Shown piece by piece: positions 56,885-64,000 of a DNA stretch of 64,000 bases. The translations under genes were made by a program, and so were the position numbers. The stretch spans positions 62,001 through 126,000 of the forward strand of contig NZ_JMSZ01000015.1 of the NCBI RefSeq assembly GCF_000691225.1, read 5' to 3'. The number at the start of each line of letters is the position of its first letter. The first letter of the stretch is position 1. This stretch comes from Nitrincola lacisaponensis (lineage in GTDB: Bacteria; Pseudomonadota; Gammaproteobacteria; Pseudomonadales; Balneatricaceae). A model generated the notes under the pieces. It was not told the DNA's origin. It did no database searches and worked only from the letters and a program-made list of their open reading frames with translations.

Positions 56885-57472
56885 TCAGGCTCCAAATAGT
56901 TGAAAATCAATCAAGTCAGCCAGGCTGTGTAATACCAGTAGCTGTGCATGATGAACCAGAATCTCATCATCACAGGGAATACAGAGCTCTGTTTCATCCG
57001 GGCGCAGCAGCGCCGTCATATTACCACCGTCTGCGCCTGTGAGTGCAATCACTGTCATTTCACGATCATGTGCTGCCTGAATAGCCTGCACCAGGCTGGC
57101 AGCACGACCATTGGCGGAAATGGCGAGCAGTATGTCGCCAGGCATACCAATTGCCCGGATTTGCTTGGAGTAAATGTCGGCAAAGCCACTGTCTTCGGCA
57201 ATCGCACTCATTGCAGCACTGTCTGCATTCAGTGTGACCACAGGAAGTCCGGGTCGTTCATGGCGAAAGCGGTTAATCAGTAATGCGCCAAAGTGTTGTG
57301 CAAGTGCACCGGATGCGCCATTGCCGACACAGAGGATCTTATGCTCTGATATCAGGCAGTGCAGGATCTGCTCACTGGCCAGGGCGATAACAGGGGTAAA
57401 CTGTTCTATCGTCTGGGCGTTAACCTCCATCGATTGATGAAACTGTTGAATGATGCGGTCTTCAAGCTCCAT
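56885..57472 (-). CDS. diaA: DiaA-like SIS-domain protein
   Basis: 195 residues of the SIS (sugar isomerase) fold: HKILCVGNGASGALAQHFGALLINRF, GDILLAISANGRAASLVQAIQAAH, MTVIALTGADGG. It resembles both GmhA (sedoheptulose-7-phosphate isomerase) and DiaA, which binds DnaA and promotes initiation. The position between yraN and dolP favours DiaA. Confidence 0.9.
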   Translation of the reverse strand: MELEDRIIQQFHQSMEVNAQTIEQFTPVIALASEQILHCLISEHKILCVGNGASGALAQHFGALLINRFRHERPGLPVVTLNADSAAMSAIAEDSGFADIYSKQIRAIGMPGDILLAISANGRAASLVQAIQAAHDREMTVIALTGADGGNMTALLRPDETELCIPCDDEILVHHAQLLVLHSLADLIDFQLFGA

Positions 57473-57495
57473 GGTGCGTATCTCGGTGGCCTGTG

Positions 57496-57846
57496 TCAGT
57501 TCTGAAAGGCGTTACGATACCATAAAGGAATGTCATTGCCTTCATACGCTATGACATCGAAACGGCAAGGGTGTTTTGACCAGGCAGGATTAGCTGCCAG
57601 GAAATAACGGGCTGCTCGCAATAGTTTGCGCTGCTTGCGCCAGTCTACGGAGGCTGCAGCGCCGCCAAATGCGCGCGTGTTGCGTTGCCGGACTTCGATA
57701 AAGATCAGGGATTCGCCGTCCGTCATGATGAGGTCGATTTCACCCAGCCTGCAGCGCATGTTGCGTTGTATTAGTTGCAGGCCCTGGGTTTCGAGCCAGT
57801 TTTCCGCATTACGTTCGGCGTCCTTGCCGAGGCTATGTCTGTCCAT
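57496..57846 (-). CDS. yraN: YraN, UPF0102 family protein
   Basis: 116 residues. The family motif is visible: GKDAERNAENWLETQGLQLIQRNMRCRLGEIDLIMTDGESLIFIEVRQRN. The GEIDLI and FIEVR parts match the restriction-endonuclease-like fold. Exact role unknown; it is thought to act on Holliday-like DNA. Four bases after lpoA. Confidence 0.93.
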   Translation of the reverse strand: MDRHSLGKDAERNAENWLETQGLQLIQRNMRCRLGEIDLIMTDGESLIFIEVRQRNTRAFGGAAASVDWRKQRKLLRAARYFLAANPAWSKHPCRFDVIAYEGNDIPLWYRNAFQN

Positions 57847-57849
57847 GAA

Positions 57850-59646
57850 TTACTCCGTAATGAGTTGAGGTACTCCGTTAATGAATTGTGCCCAGCTCAG
57901 CTCTCTGATAAGCCGACGATTATTGCCAAGCTTCAGAATGCCGGTTTCTCCTTGAATGCCTTTCTGATGACGAAGCAATTGAGGAAGTTGCTGGCTGATC
58001 AGATAGGTATCTGCGCCCAGAGCATAGAGTTTGCCGATATCACTGTCAGTATCGCTGCGTTTTTCCAGTAGCGCCTGACGTGTAGGGCTGGGCTCTGCCA
58101 GGCGCCAGGGCAGGTCAACAAAGGTGATGCCATTCAGGTCAGCATCGCGTGCTGCGCTGGGGTTACCTTCAAAGAGCTGTGAATTGGCCATGACCGGGAT
58201 TGAGCCGGCAAAGTGATACAGCAGCATTGGGCGAATCAGGCGGGCATCGCTGGCTTCAGTTGCCATGAAAATAACATCTGTTTCGTGTCGAACGTTGACA
58301 CTCATGCCGCTGCGGGAACGGCTGGGCATTGTGCGTGCGATTTCGGGGTCCTGCATTAGCAGTTGGCGTATCTGTTCCGAGTTGCTTTCCGTGGGGCGAA
58401 AGTTGAGGGTGGCGCTGATAGAGCCTCCCTGCTGTTCGAAGGCTTCGCGAAGAAGCTGCTCGAAGCGCTCGCCACTGCGGTTGTTGCTGCGTATCAGCAT
58501 GGCTGAGCGATAACCCAGCTCAATCGCGCGGCGAGCCATTGCAGTGGCTTCATGATCACTGGACAGGTCGAGCTGTAAGGGTGGGTTGTTGCCTTCCTGT
58601 GCAGGATTCAGAGCCAGTACGGTCACAGGGTGTTCCGGGAACTGTGCCAGCTGATTGACAAAACTCCGATCCAGTGGGCCGACAATAAAGTCGGCGCCTT
58701 GCACGCGCGCAGCATGAAAAAGCTGTTCAGGTGTGCGGATGTCATCACTGTCCAGCAGGACAACTTCAGATTGATGGCCGCCGGATGTCTGCAGAGCGGT
58801 AATGTAGCCTTCAATGATAATTCTGGAAATGTCAGCCAGGTCGCCTTGCAGTGGCAGGAAAAGTGCTGTGCGTTGTGTCATGCCCGGTAGAGGAATCGGG
58901 CCCAGGTCTGTAGCGATACGGCTGTCCGTGTCCTGCGGGGGAAGCTCCGCAGCAGGGTGCTGATCCCAGAGTAGTTGCCAGTCAAACAGCTGTTCTTGCT
59001 GCTCACCAAAGTCGTCAATGCCCGCCAGCATGGCTGCGCGCTCAAACCAGCCCTGCTCCAGGAAGTTATTGCCTGTATCCTGTGTGGCCTGGCGCAGCGT
59101 TGCTGCGCTGGCGCTGCGCAGTGTGGCCCAGATCTGGTTATGCAGGGTTTGCTTCAGTGAGTTGTCTTGAGTCATTTGGCTGGCTGAAATCAATTCACGC
59201 GCAGCACTGACAGAGTTGCCCAACTGATTAAACGCATCTGCACGCGCTTGATTCAACTGAATGACCTGCTCGTTGTTCAGATTGGCGGGCAGAGTGCGGA
59301 AATCGAGGGTCTGTAGTGCGCGATCTGGTTGTTCCAGTGCGAGTGCCAGTTCAGCCTGTTGCAAGGCAATATCCAGGCCCAGCTCGGCAGGAAGTCTGCG
59401 TTTGTCGATAGATTCCAGTATACTGAGCGCTTCTGTTGGTTGCTCCTGGTCTGTCAGACGTTGTGCTGCTTCAGCTCTCAGGCGGGCGGCTTGCTCAGGT
59501 GGTGCTGAATGGGCGGCGCTGAGAAGCTGGCGTACTTCGTTATCGTCGGTTGGTGGCGTCATAACCTGTGTAGAGGGCAGGCTGCCACAGGCAGAAAGCA
59601 GTAATGCCAGTAGAAGCAGTAGCGGCAAACGGAGTCGCATTGTCAT
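57850..59646 (-). CDS. lpoA: LpoA, outer-membrane activator of PBP1a
   Basis: 598 residues. Lipobox LLSAC with Cys20. The N-terminal helical TPR-like domain (about 40-230) is followed by a periplasmic-binding-protein-like domain (TALFLPLQGDLADISRIIIEGYITAL, GADFIVGPLDRSFVNQLAQF, DVIFMATEASDARLIRPMLLYHFAGSIPVMANSQ). It stimulates PBP1a transpeptidation from outside. Divergent from rsmI, as in E. coli. Confidence 0.93.
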   Translation of the reverse strand: MTMRLRLPLLLLLALLLSACGSLPSTQVMTPPTDDNEVRQLLSAAHSAPPEQAARLRAEAAQRLTDQEQPTEALSILESIDKRRLPAELGLDIALQQAELALALEQPDRALQTLDFRTLPANLNNEQVIQLNQARADAFNQLGNSVSAARELISASQMTQDNSLKQTLHNQIWATLRSASAATLRQATQDTGNNFLEQGWFERAAMLAGIDDFGEQQEQLFDWQLLWDQHPAAELPPQDTDSRIATDLGPIPLPGMTQRTALFLPLQGDLADISRIIIEGYITALQTSGGHQSEVVLLDSDDIRTPEQLFHAARVQGADFIVGPLDRSFVNQLAQFPEHPVTVLALNPAQEGNNPPLQLDLSSDHEATAMARRAIELGYRSAMLIRSNNRSGERFEQLLREAFEQQGGSISATLNFRPTESNSEQIRQLLMQDPEIARTMPSRSRSGMSVNVRHETDVIFMATEASDARLIRPMLLYHFAGSIPVMANSQLFEGNPSAARDADLNGITFVDLPWRLAEPSPTRQALLEKRSDTDSDIGKLYALGADTYLISQQLPQLLRHQKGIQGETGILKLGNNRRLIRELSWAQFINGVPQLITE

Positions 59647-59680
59647 AAACTCATGAATCCTTTAAAAGAGAATAACCTTC

Positions 59681-60523
59681 ATGGCGGAACCGGTTTTGTA
59701 TGTAATTGCCACCCCGATCGGTAACCTGGGCGATCTGTCAGCCCGTGCGGTATCACTGCTCGGAGAGGTGGATCTGATTGCAGCCGAGGATACCCGTCAC
59801 ACCGGCCGTCTACTAGCCTACTTTAACATTAAATCGACGTTGATTTCAGTCCATGATCATAATGAAGTTGCGCGTGCCGAGATGATTATTGATCAGCTTT
59901 CACAAGGCAAGCGCGTGGCCCTGGTTTCTGATGCCGGTACGCCGCTGATTTCAGATCCGGGTTATGCGCTGGTCAGGCGTGTGAGAGAGGCAGGTTATCA
60001 GGTTTCTCCGGTACCAGGTTGCTGTGCATTTGTTGCAGCCCTGAGTGCAGCGGGCTTGCCATCAGACCGCTTTATGTTTATCGGTTTCCTGCCTGCTCGA
60101 CGTCAGGCACGGCTGAAAAGCCTGGAGGAGCTGGTGGGGCAGAGTTGCACGCTGGTGTTTTATGAGTCAACGCACCGTATTCTGGATAGCCTGCAGGATA
60201 TGATTGAGGTGTTTGGTCCGGCGCGTGAGGCGGTGGTGGCGCGGGAGCTGACGAAAACCTTTGAAACCTTCAGGCAGGGTGCTCTTGCTGAGTTACTGGC
60301 GTGGATGCAGGCTGACAGTAATCAGCAAAAAGGTGAATTTGTGGTATTGGTGCGTGGCGCTGAGCCAGTAGTGCCGGATGATGAGTCGGTTGATCCGCGT
60401 AGTGAAGCGGTGCTGCGTTTGTTGGCAGATGAGTTGCCACCTAAAAAAGCGGCCGCACTGGCTGCGCAGATTACCGGTGTGCACAAGAAGCGACTCTATG
60501 AGCTGCTGTTGCAGCGCTCGTAA
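59681..60523 (+). CDS. rsmI: 16S rRNA 2'-O-ribose C1402 methyltransferase RsmI
   Basis: 280 residues. LYVIATPIGNLGDLSARAVSLLGEVDLIAAEDTRHTGRLL at the N-terminus is diagnostic. ALVSDAGTPLISDPGYALVR and FYESTHRILDSL follow. The tail ITGVHKKRLYELLLQ is typical. It methylates C1402 in the ribosomal P-site. Confidence 0.97.
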   Translation: MAEPVLYVIATPIGNLGDLSARAVSLLGEVDLIAAEDTRHTGRLLAYFNIKSTLISVHDHNEVARAEMIIDQLSQGKRVALVSDAGTPLISDPGYALVRRVREAGYQVSPVPGCCAFVAALSAAGLPSDRFMFIGFLPARRQARLKSLEELVGQSCTLVFYESTHRILDSLQDMIEVFGPAREAVVARELTKTFETFRQGALAELLAWMQADSNQQKGEFVVLVRGAEPVVPDDESVDPRSEAVLRLLADELPPKKAAALAAQITGVHKKRLYELLLQRS

Positions 60524-60533
60524 GTGATAAGGC

Positions 60534-60561
60534 TTGCACTTCGGCTTTTTCCTGTTATTCT
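60534..60561 (+). promoter_or_regulatory. Promoter of rnpB
   Basis: TTGCAC (60534-60539), 16-base spacer, TATTCT (60556-60561). The predicted start falls about 7 bases later, at the 5' end of the RNA. Confidence 0.75.
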
Positions 60562-60568
60562 GCGTCGC

Positions 60569-60921
60569 GGGAGTCTGCCGGACAATCGCTGTCCTGCATG
60601 CAGGAGAGAGGAAAGTCCGGGCTCTACAGGGCAGAGTGCCAGATAACGTCTGGGCGGCGTGAGCCGACGGAAAGTGCAACAGAAAGTATACCGCCTAAGG
60701 GCTCTTCGGAGTCACGGTAAGGTTGAAATGGTGCGGTAAGAGCGCACCGCGTGGGTGGTAACACTCCACGGCGATGGAAAACCCCACTCAGAGCAAGACC
60801 AAATAGGGATCCTTCAGGTGTGGCCCGCACTGGATCCGGGTAGGTTGCTTGAGGCCAGTGGTGACGCTGGTCCTAGATGAATGATTGTCCCCGACAAAAC
60901 CCGGCTTACAGGCAGGCTCCC
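60569..60921 (+). ncRNA. rnpB: RNase P RNA (bacterial class A)
   Basis: The catalytic RNA that trims 5' ends of pre-tRNAs. The conserved cores match E. coli: GAGGAAAGTCCGGGCTC near 60607, the P4 strand and CAGGGCAGAGTGCCAG, GTGCAACAGAAAG, GGTAAGAGCGCACCGC, GAGCAAGACCAAATAGGG, CTAGATGAATGATTGTCC and ACAAAACCCGGCTTA. The ends pair: GGGAGTCTGCC (60569-60579) with GGCAGGCTCCC (60911-60921). Confidence 0.98.
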
Positions 60922-61104
60922 ATCTTCCTTGTTTGCTTTTCTGCTTTTTTGATATCGATTAAAAAATCTTTCAGCTGTATGTATATACAGTTCATCTTGT
61001 TGTTTCTATTTAATTTATTGATTCGTGGATGCTTCTTGAGCGCCGATCTGTCGATAGGCTGATTTTGTTGCTTGTGCAGGCAGTATCAGACCGCCCGTAC
61101 CGCC

Positions 61105-61133
61105 TTGCATTGCCTGGGGTTACTCACTATAGT
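61105..61133 (+). promoter_or_regulatory. Promoter of the mraZ division cluster
   Basis: TTGCAT (61105-61110), exact 17-base spacer, TATAGT (61128-61133). The start of transcription would fall at about 61140, just before the MraZ boxes. Confidence 0.85.
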
Positions 61134-61141
61134 GTGCAATG

Positions 61142-61176
61142 GTGGGTGAAAGTGGTTAAAAGTGGGTAATTTTGGG
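61142..61176 (+). promoter_or_regulatory. MraZ operator boxes
   Basis: GTGGG/GTGGT/GTGGG/TTGGG repeats begin at 61142, 61152, 61162 and 61172, exactly 10 bases apart. This is the known MraZ binding pattern, placed downstream of the -10 box where bound MraZ represses its own operon. Confidence 0.9.
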
Positions 61177-61193
61177 GAAAATCAGTGGGCATC

Positions 61194-61646
61194 ATGTTCC
61201 GCGGTGTGAATCCAATCAATCTTGATGCAAAGGGGCGCATGGCGATCCCGGCCCGCTATCGCGAGATGATTGCCTCTCATTGCAGTAATCAGATGGTTGC
61301 CACGATCGACACTGAGTCCCGTTGCTTGTTGTTGTACCCGCTACCTGAGTGGGAAGAAATTCAGGCTCAGATAGAGGCCTTGCCAAGTTTTAATAAAGTT
61401 GCACGACGCATCCAGCGCCTGTTAATTGGTCATGCAACGGATTTGGAGCTGGATGGTAATGGCCGGTTGTTGTTGCCAGCGAGCCTGCGTGAGTATGCCG
61501 GGCTGGATAAGAAAATTGTTTTGTTAGGACAGGGACGCAAGTTTGAAATCTGGGATGAGGCTCAATGGAGTGCGACCCGGGATGAATACCTTGACGAGGT
61601 TGGCGAAGACACCCTGCCACCGGAAATGTTGGAGCTGTCGCTTTAA
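61194..61646 (+). CDS. mraZ: MraZ, transcriptional repressor of the division cluster
   Basis: 150 residues. MFRGVNPINLDAKGRMAIPARYRE is the first SpoVT/AbrB half, and LIGHATDLELDGNGRLLLPASLREYAG the second. It binds the boxes just upstream. ATG 61194 gives the family-standard MFRG start; GTG 61185 with GGGG upstream is an alternative adding three residues. Confidence 0.95.
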   Translation: MFRGVNPINLDAKGRMAIPARYREMIASHCSNQMVATIDTESRCLLLYPLPEWEEIQAQIEALPSFNKVARRIQRLLIGHATDLELDGNGRLLLPASLREYAGLDKKIVLLGQGRKFEIWDEAQWSATRDEYLDEVGEDTLPPEMLELSL

Positions 61647-61680
61647 GCGGTAGGCTAAACGCAGGTTTACAGGATCTGAA

Positions 61681-62619
61681 ATGAGTCAGGAATTCAGTCA
61701 CATTACCGTCATGTTGCAGGAAGCTGTTGCCGCTCTGGTAACAGATCCGCATGGCTTTTACATCGACGGTACGTTTGGCCGTGGTGGTCACTCTGCCTTG
61801 ATTCTGTCACAACTGAGTGAGCAGGGGCGTCTGTTGGCCATCGACAAGGATCCGGTCGCTGTGGCAGAAGCACAACGTCGTTTTGGCAATGATCCACGTT
61901 TTATGATTGAGCATGGCGCTTTCAGTGAGATGCAATCTTTCGTTGAAAAATGTGGTATGGCTGGGCAGGTGACTGGCATATTGCTGGATCTTGGCGTCAG
62001 CTCACCGCAGCTGGATGATCCTTCTCGCGGGTTCAGTTTTCAGCAGGATGGCCCGCTGGATATGCGTATGAATACCACTGTCGGTGAAAGCGCTGCAGAC
62101 TGGATTAATCGTGCAGCAGAAACTGAAATTGCCGATGTGCTGTTTCATTATGGCGAAGAGCGCTTTTCACGACGTATGGCCAAAGCCATTGTTGAGGCGC
62201 GTGCGCAGGCTCCTATCACTACAACAGCTCGTCTTGCCAGTATTATATCCGCAGCCAATCCGCGCTGGGAAAAGGGTAAAAACCCGGCTACGCGTGCTTT
62301 TCAGGGTATTCGAATTCATATAAATCGAGAGCTGGAAGAGATCGAATCCTGTCTGGATCAGGCCCTGGAAATCCTGGCGCTATCTGGCCGTCTGGTAGTG
62401 ATCAGTTTCCATTCACTCGAAGACCGAATCGTGAAGCGCTTTATCCGCCGGCATGTGAAAGGAGATGAGCACCTTCCAAGTGGTGTGCCTTTTACTCAGG
62501 CCATGCTGAATCAGCGTTTGAAAAATATTGGCAAGGCTGTCAAGGCCAGTGCGGCAGAGGTGGATGTCAATCCACGCTCGCGCAGCGCTGTGATGCGCGT
62601 GGCGGAGAAAAGCGCGTGA
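61681..62619 (+). CDS. rsmH: 16S rRNA m4C1402 methyltransferase RsmH
   Basis: 312 residues. FSHITVMLQEAVAAL, YIDGTFGRGGHSALILSQL (SAM site), GILLDLGVSSPQLDDPSRGFSFQQDGPLDMRM and FQGIRIHINRELEEIE are diagnostic. It methylates the same rRNA base, C1402, whose ribose is modified by RsmI encoded 1.2 kb upstream. Overlaps ftsL by 4 bases. Confidence 0.97.
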   Translation: MSQEFSHITVMLQEAVAALVTDPHGFYIDGTFGRGGHSALILSQLSEQGRLLAIDKDPVAVAEAQRRFGNDPRFMIEHGAFSEMQSFVEKCGMAGQVTGILLDLGVSSPQLDDPSRGFSFQQDGPLDMRMNTTVGESAADWINRAAETEIADVLFHYGEERFSRRMAKAIVEARAQAPITTTARLASIISAANPRWEKGKNPATRAFQGIRIHINRELEEIESCLDQALEILALSGRLVVISFHSLEDRIVKRFIRRHVKGDEHLPSGVPFTQAMLNQRLKNIGKAVKASAAEVDVNPRSRSAVMRVAEKSA

Positions 62620-62987
62620 CGCTCAAGGCAATGTTTGCCAAAGCCAGAGCTGCGAAAGCGGCTCAAGGGAAAAAAACTGTACCGGAGGATGTTGAAGCCT
62701 ATATCGACCATGCAGAGCTCTATCGTCCGTTGATGATTTTGCTGGTGCTGATTCTGGCGATACTGGTTTCTGCGTTGACAGTTGTAAAGGCGGCCTATGA
62801 CTATCGCCGCTTGTTTAACGATCATCAGGTGCTGGTGCATCAATGGGATGAACTGCAGGTTGAGTGGGGGCAGTTGTTGCTGGAGCAGAGTACCTGGGGT
62901 GGTCATGGTCGTATTGAAAGTGAAGCTGAAACCCGATTGCAGATGCGGGTACCTAAAGCGGATGAAACCGAGATAATCCGAAAATGA
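62616..62987 (+). CDS. ftsL: FtsL, divisome protein
   Basis: 123 residues. A cytoplasmic Lys-rich N-terminus, one membrane segment (LMILLVLILAILVSALTVVKAAY), and a periplasmic coiled coil (FNDHQVLVHQWDELQVEWGQLLLEQ) ending in AETRLQMRVPKADETEII. It bridges FtsQB to FtsWI. Start GTG 62616 overlaps the rsmH stop (GTGA). Confidence 0.93.
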   Translation: MTLKAMFAKARAAKAAQGKKTVPEDVEAYIDHAELYRPLMILLVLILAILVSALTVVKAAYDYRRLFNDHQVLVHQWDELQVEWGQLLLEQSTWGGHGRIESEAETRLQMRVPKADETEIIRK

Positions 62988-64000
62988 ATGCCAAAACAGA
63001 ACAGACACAGATAACAGCAGCTAAAAGCTGGCGCATGTGGGTTGTGTTTCTCCTGCTCGGCCTGGCTGTGGCTGGAATCTTGGCAAAACTCTTGTCTCTC
63101 TATTGGACTGATCAGGCATTTCTGCAGAATCAGGGGGATGCCCGTACTATCCGTACCATGCTGATTCCTGCGCACCGGGGGGTAATCACCGATCGTAATG
63201 GCGAGCCGCTGGCTGTGAGTGCACCGGTCGCCAGTATCTGGGCAGATCCCAAGTATATTGATTTGCAACATCCTTACCTGAGCCGTCTGGGACAACTGCT
63301 GGAAATTCCGCACGGCACATTACTGGATCGGGTGGGTAGTCATCCTGAACGACGCTTTATTTATCTGCGTCGTCAGGTAACGCCTGAAGTGGCAGAAGCG
63401 GTGCGTCTGCTCGGTATTCCAGGTATTAACGTTGATCGTGAGTACCGGCGTTTCTATCCTGCGGGGGAAGTGACTGCTCACTTGGTGGGGTTCACCAATG
63501 TTGATGGTGAGGGCCAGGAAGGCATGGAGCTGGCGTTTAACGAGTGGCTGAGTGGGGAGCATGGCAGCAAACTGGTGATGCGTGATCGAGTCGGACGTAC
63601 GATCCGGCATATTCGGTCTATTCAGGATGCACGTCAGGGAAATGAGCTGCAGCTGAGTATCGATCTGCGTTTGCAATATATGGCCTATCGTGAGCTGAAA
63701 GCCGTTGTTGAGGCTCACCAGGCAGATGCAGGGTCTGTGGTGATTCTGGATACGCACACGGGTGAAGTGTTGGCGATGGTGAATCAGCCGTCTTATAACC
63801 CGAATGACCGTAGTCGTCTGGAACCTGCTGCGTTGCGTAACCGGGCCATGACTGACTTGTTTGAACCGGGTTCGACAGTGAAGCCTATGACGGTGGCTGC
63901 CGCCTTGATGACTGGCCGCTACACCCCGGACACAGTGGTCAAAACCTCACCCGGTACCATGCGTGTACGTTCAGCCACTATCCGCGACTTCCGTAATTAT
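62984..64000 (+). CDS. ftsI: FtsI (PBP3) septal transpeptidase, 3' partial
   Basis: 339 codons lie in the window and the frame runs off the edge. ATG 62984 overlaps the ftsL stop (ATGA). A short cytoplasmic part, a membrane segment (MWVVFLLLGLAVAGILAKLL), then the pedestal domain (IPAHRGVITDRNGEPLAVSAPVASIWADP, EYRRFYPAGEVTAHLVGFTN). The transpeptidase domain begins, and the catalytic STVK is seen in LFEPGSTVKPMTVAAAL. It makes septal murein cross-links and is a beta-lactam target. Confidence 0.97.
   Translation, partial: MNAKTEQTQITAAKSWRMWVVFLLLGLAVAGILAKLLSLYWTDQAFLQNQGDARTIRTMLIPAHRGVITDRNGEPLAVSAPVASIWADPKYIDLQHPYLSRLGQLLEIPHGTLLDRVGSHPERRFIYLRRQVTPEVAEAVRLLGIPGINVDREYRRFYPAGEVTAHLVGFTNVDGEGQEGMELAFNEWLSGEHGSKLVMRDRVGRTIRHIRSIQDARQGNELQLSIDLRLQYMAYRELKAVVEAHQADAGSVVILDTHTGEVLAMVNQPSYNPNDRSRLEPAALRNRAMTDLFEPGSTVKPMTVAAALMTGRYTPDTVVKTSPGTMRVRSATIRDFRNY

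Noticed and set aside
60877-61062. 61-codon open frame overlapping the 3' part of rnpB
   Set aside because: Starts inside the conserved RNase P RNA and continues into T-rich spacer; it has a hydrophobic run only because of the T content.

Overview
The window looks like chromosomal DNA of a marine-type gammaproteobacterium, most like the Oceanospirillaceae/Pseudomonadales side. The pointers are the housekeeping order zapE, acuI, rplM-rpsI, petABC, sspAB, dolP-diaA-yraN-lpoA, rsmI, rnpB, mraZ-rsmH-ftsL-ftsI, and the gamma-type proteins SspA/B, LpoA and DolP. The genus is inference.

Positions 1-22177 carry a type VI secretion system (T6SS) in 'imp' order, all on the + strand: tssL (5' end outside the window), tssM, tagF, pppA, a LysM-like lipoprotein, an unrecognised protein, tssA, tssB, tssC, a second tssC-like gene (impD type), tagJ, tssE, tssF, tssG, a membrane Ser/Thr kinase, clpV, an exported unknown, then hcp after a leader gap. 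The kinase, phosphatase and TagF suggest post-translational control. TssJ, TssK and any Fha protein are not in the window.

Positions 22277-34196 are the payload region: vgrG, a PAAR tip, a DUF4123 adaptor, a small candidate effector with a permuted papain-like His/Cys layout, a candidate immunity lipoprotein, and a 939-residue VasX/BTH_I2691-type membrane effector with its two-TM immunity protein. Two further 1513-bp units follow. Each holds a palindromic spacer, a headless copy of the effector tail and another full immunity gene. The three immunity proteins are almost identical except in the loop between their two membrane segments, where substitutions are concentrated. This array is the most unusual structure in the window.

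Positions 34251-37760 hold cell-wall genes (VanX-like dipeptidase, YcbB-like L,D-transpeptidase, MpaA-like amidase, OmpA-type lipoprotein). Positions 37949-39445 are a sodium:alanine symporter. Positions 39745-46099 form a glycolate locus: glcDEFG on the minus strand and, divergently, a GntR regulator followed by lrgA-lrgB, with two TGGT-N3-ACCA operators between. A GMC oxidoreductase and a LysR regulator follow (46228-48827).

From 48922 to the end the content is core: zapE, acuI, rplM-rpsI with a structured leader, the cytochrome bc1 operon, sspAB, the lpoA-yraN-diaA-dolP group, rsmI, RNase P RNA, and the start of the division/cell-wall cluster with a good promoter and MraZ boxes. ftsI runs off the right edge. 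No tRNA, rRNA, CRISPR array or insertion sequence was seen.
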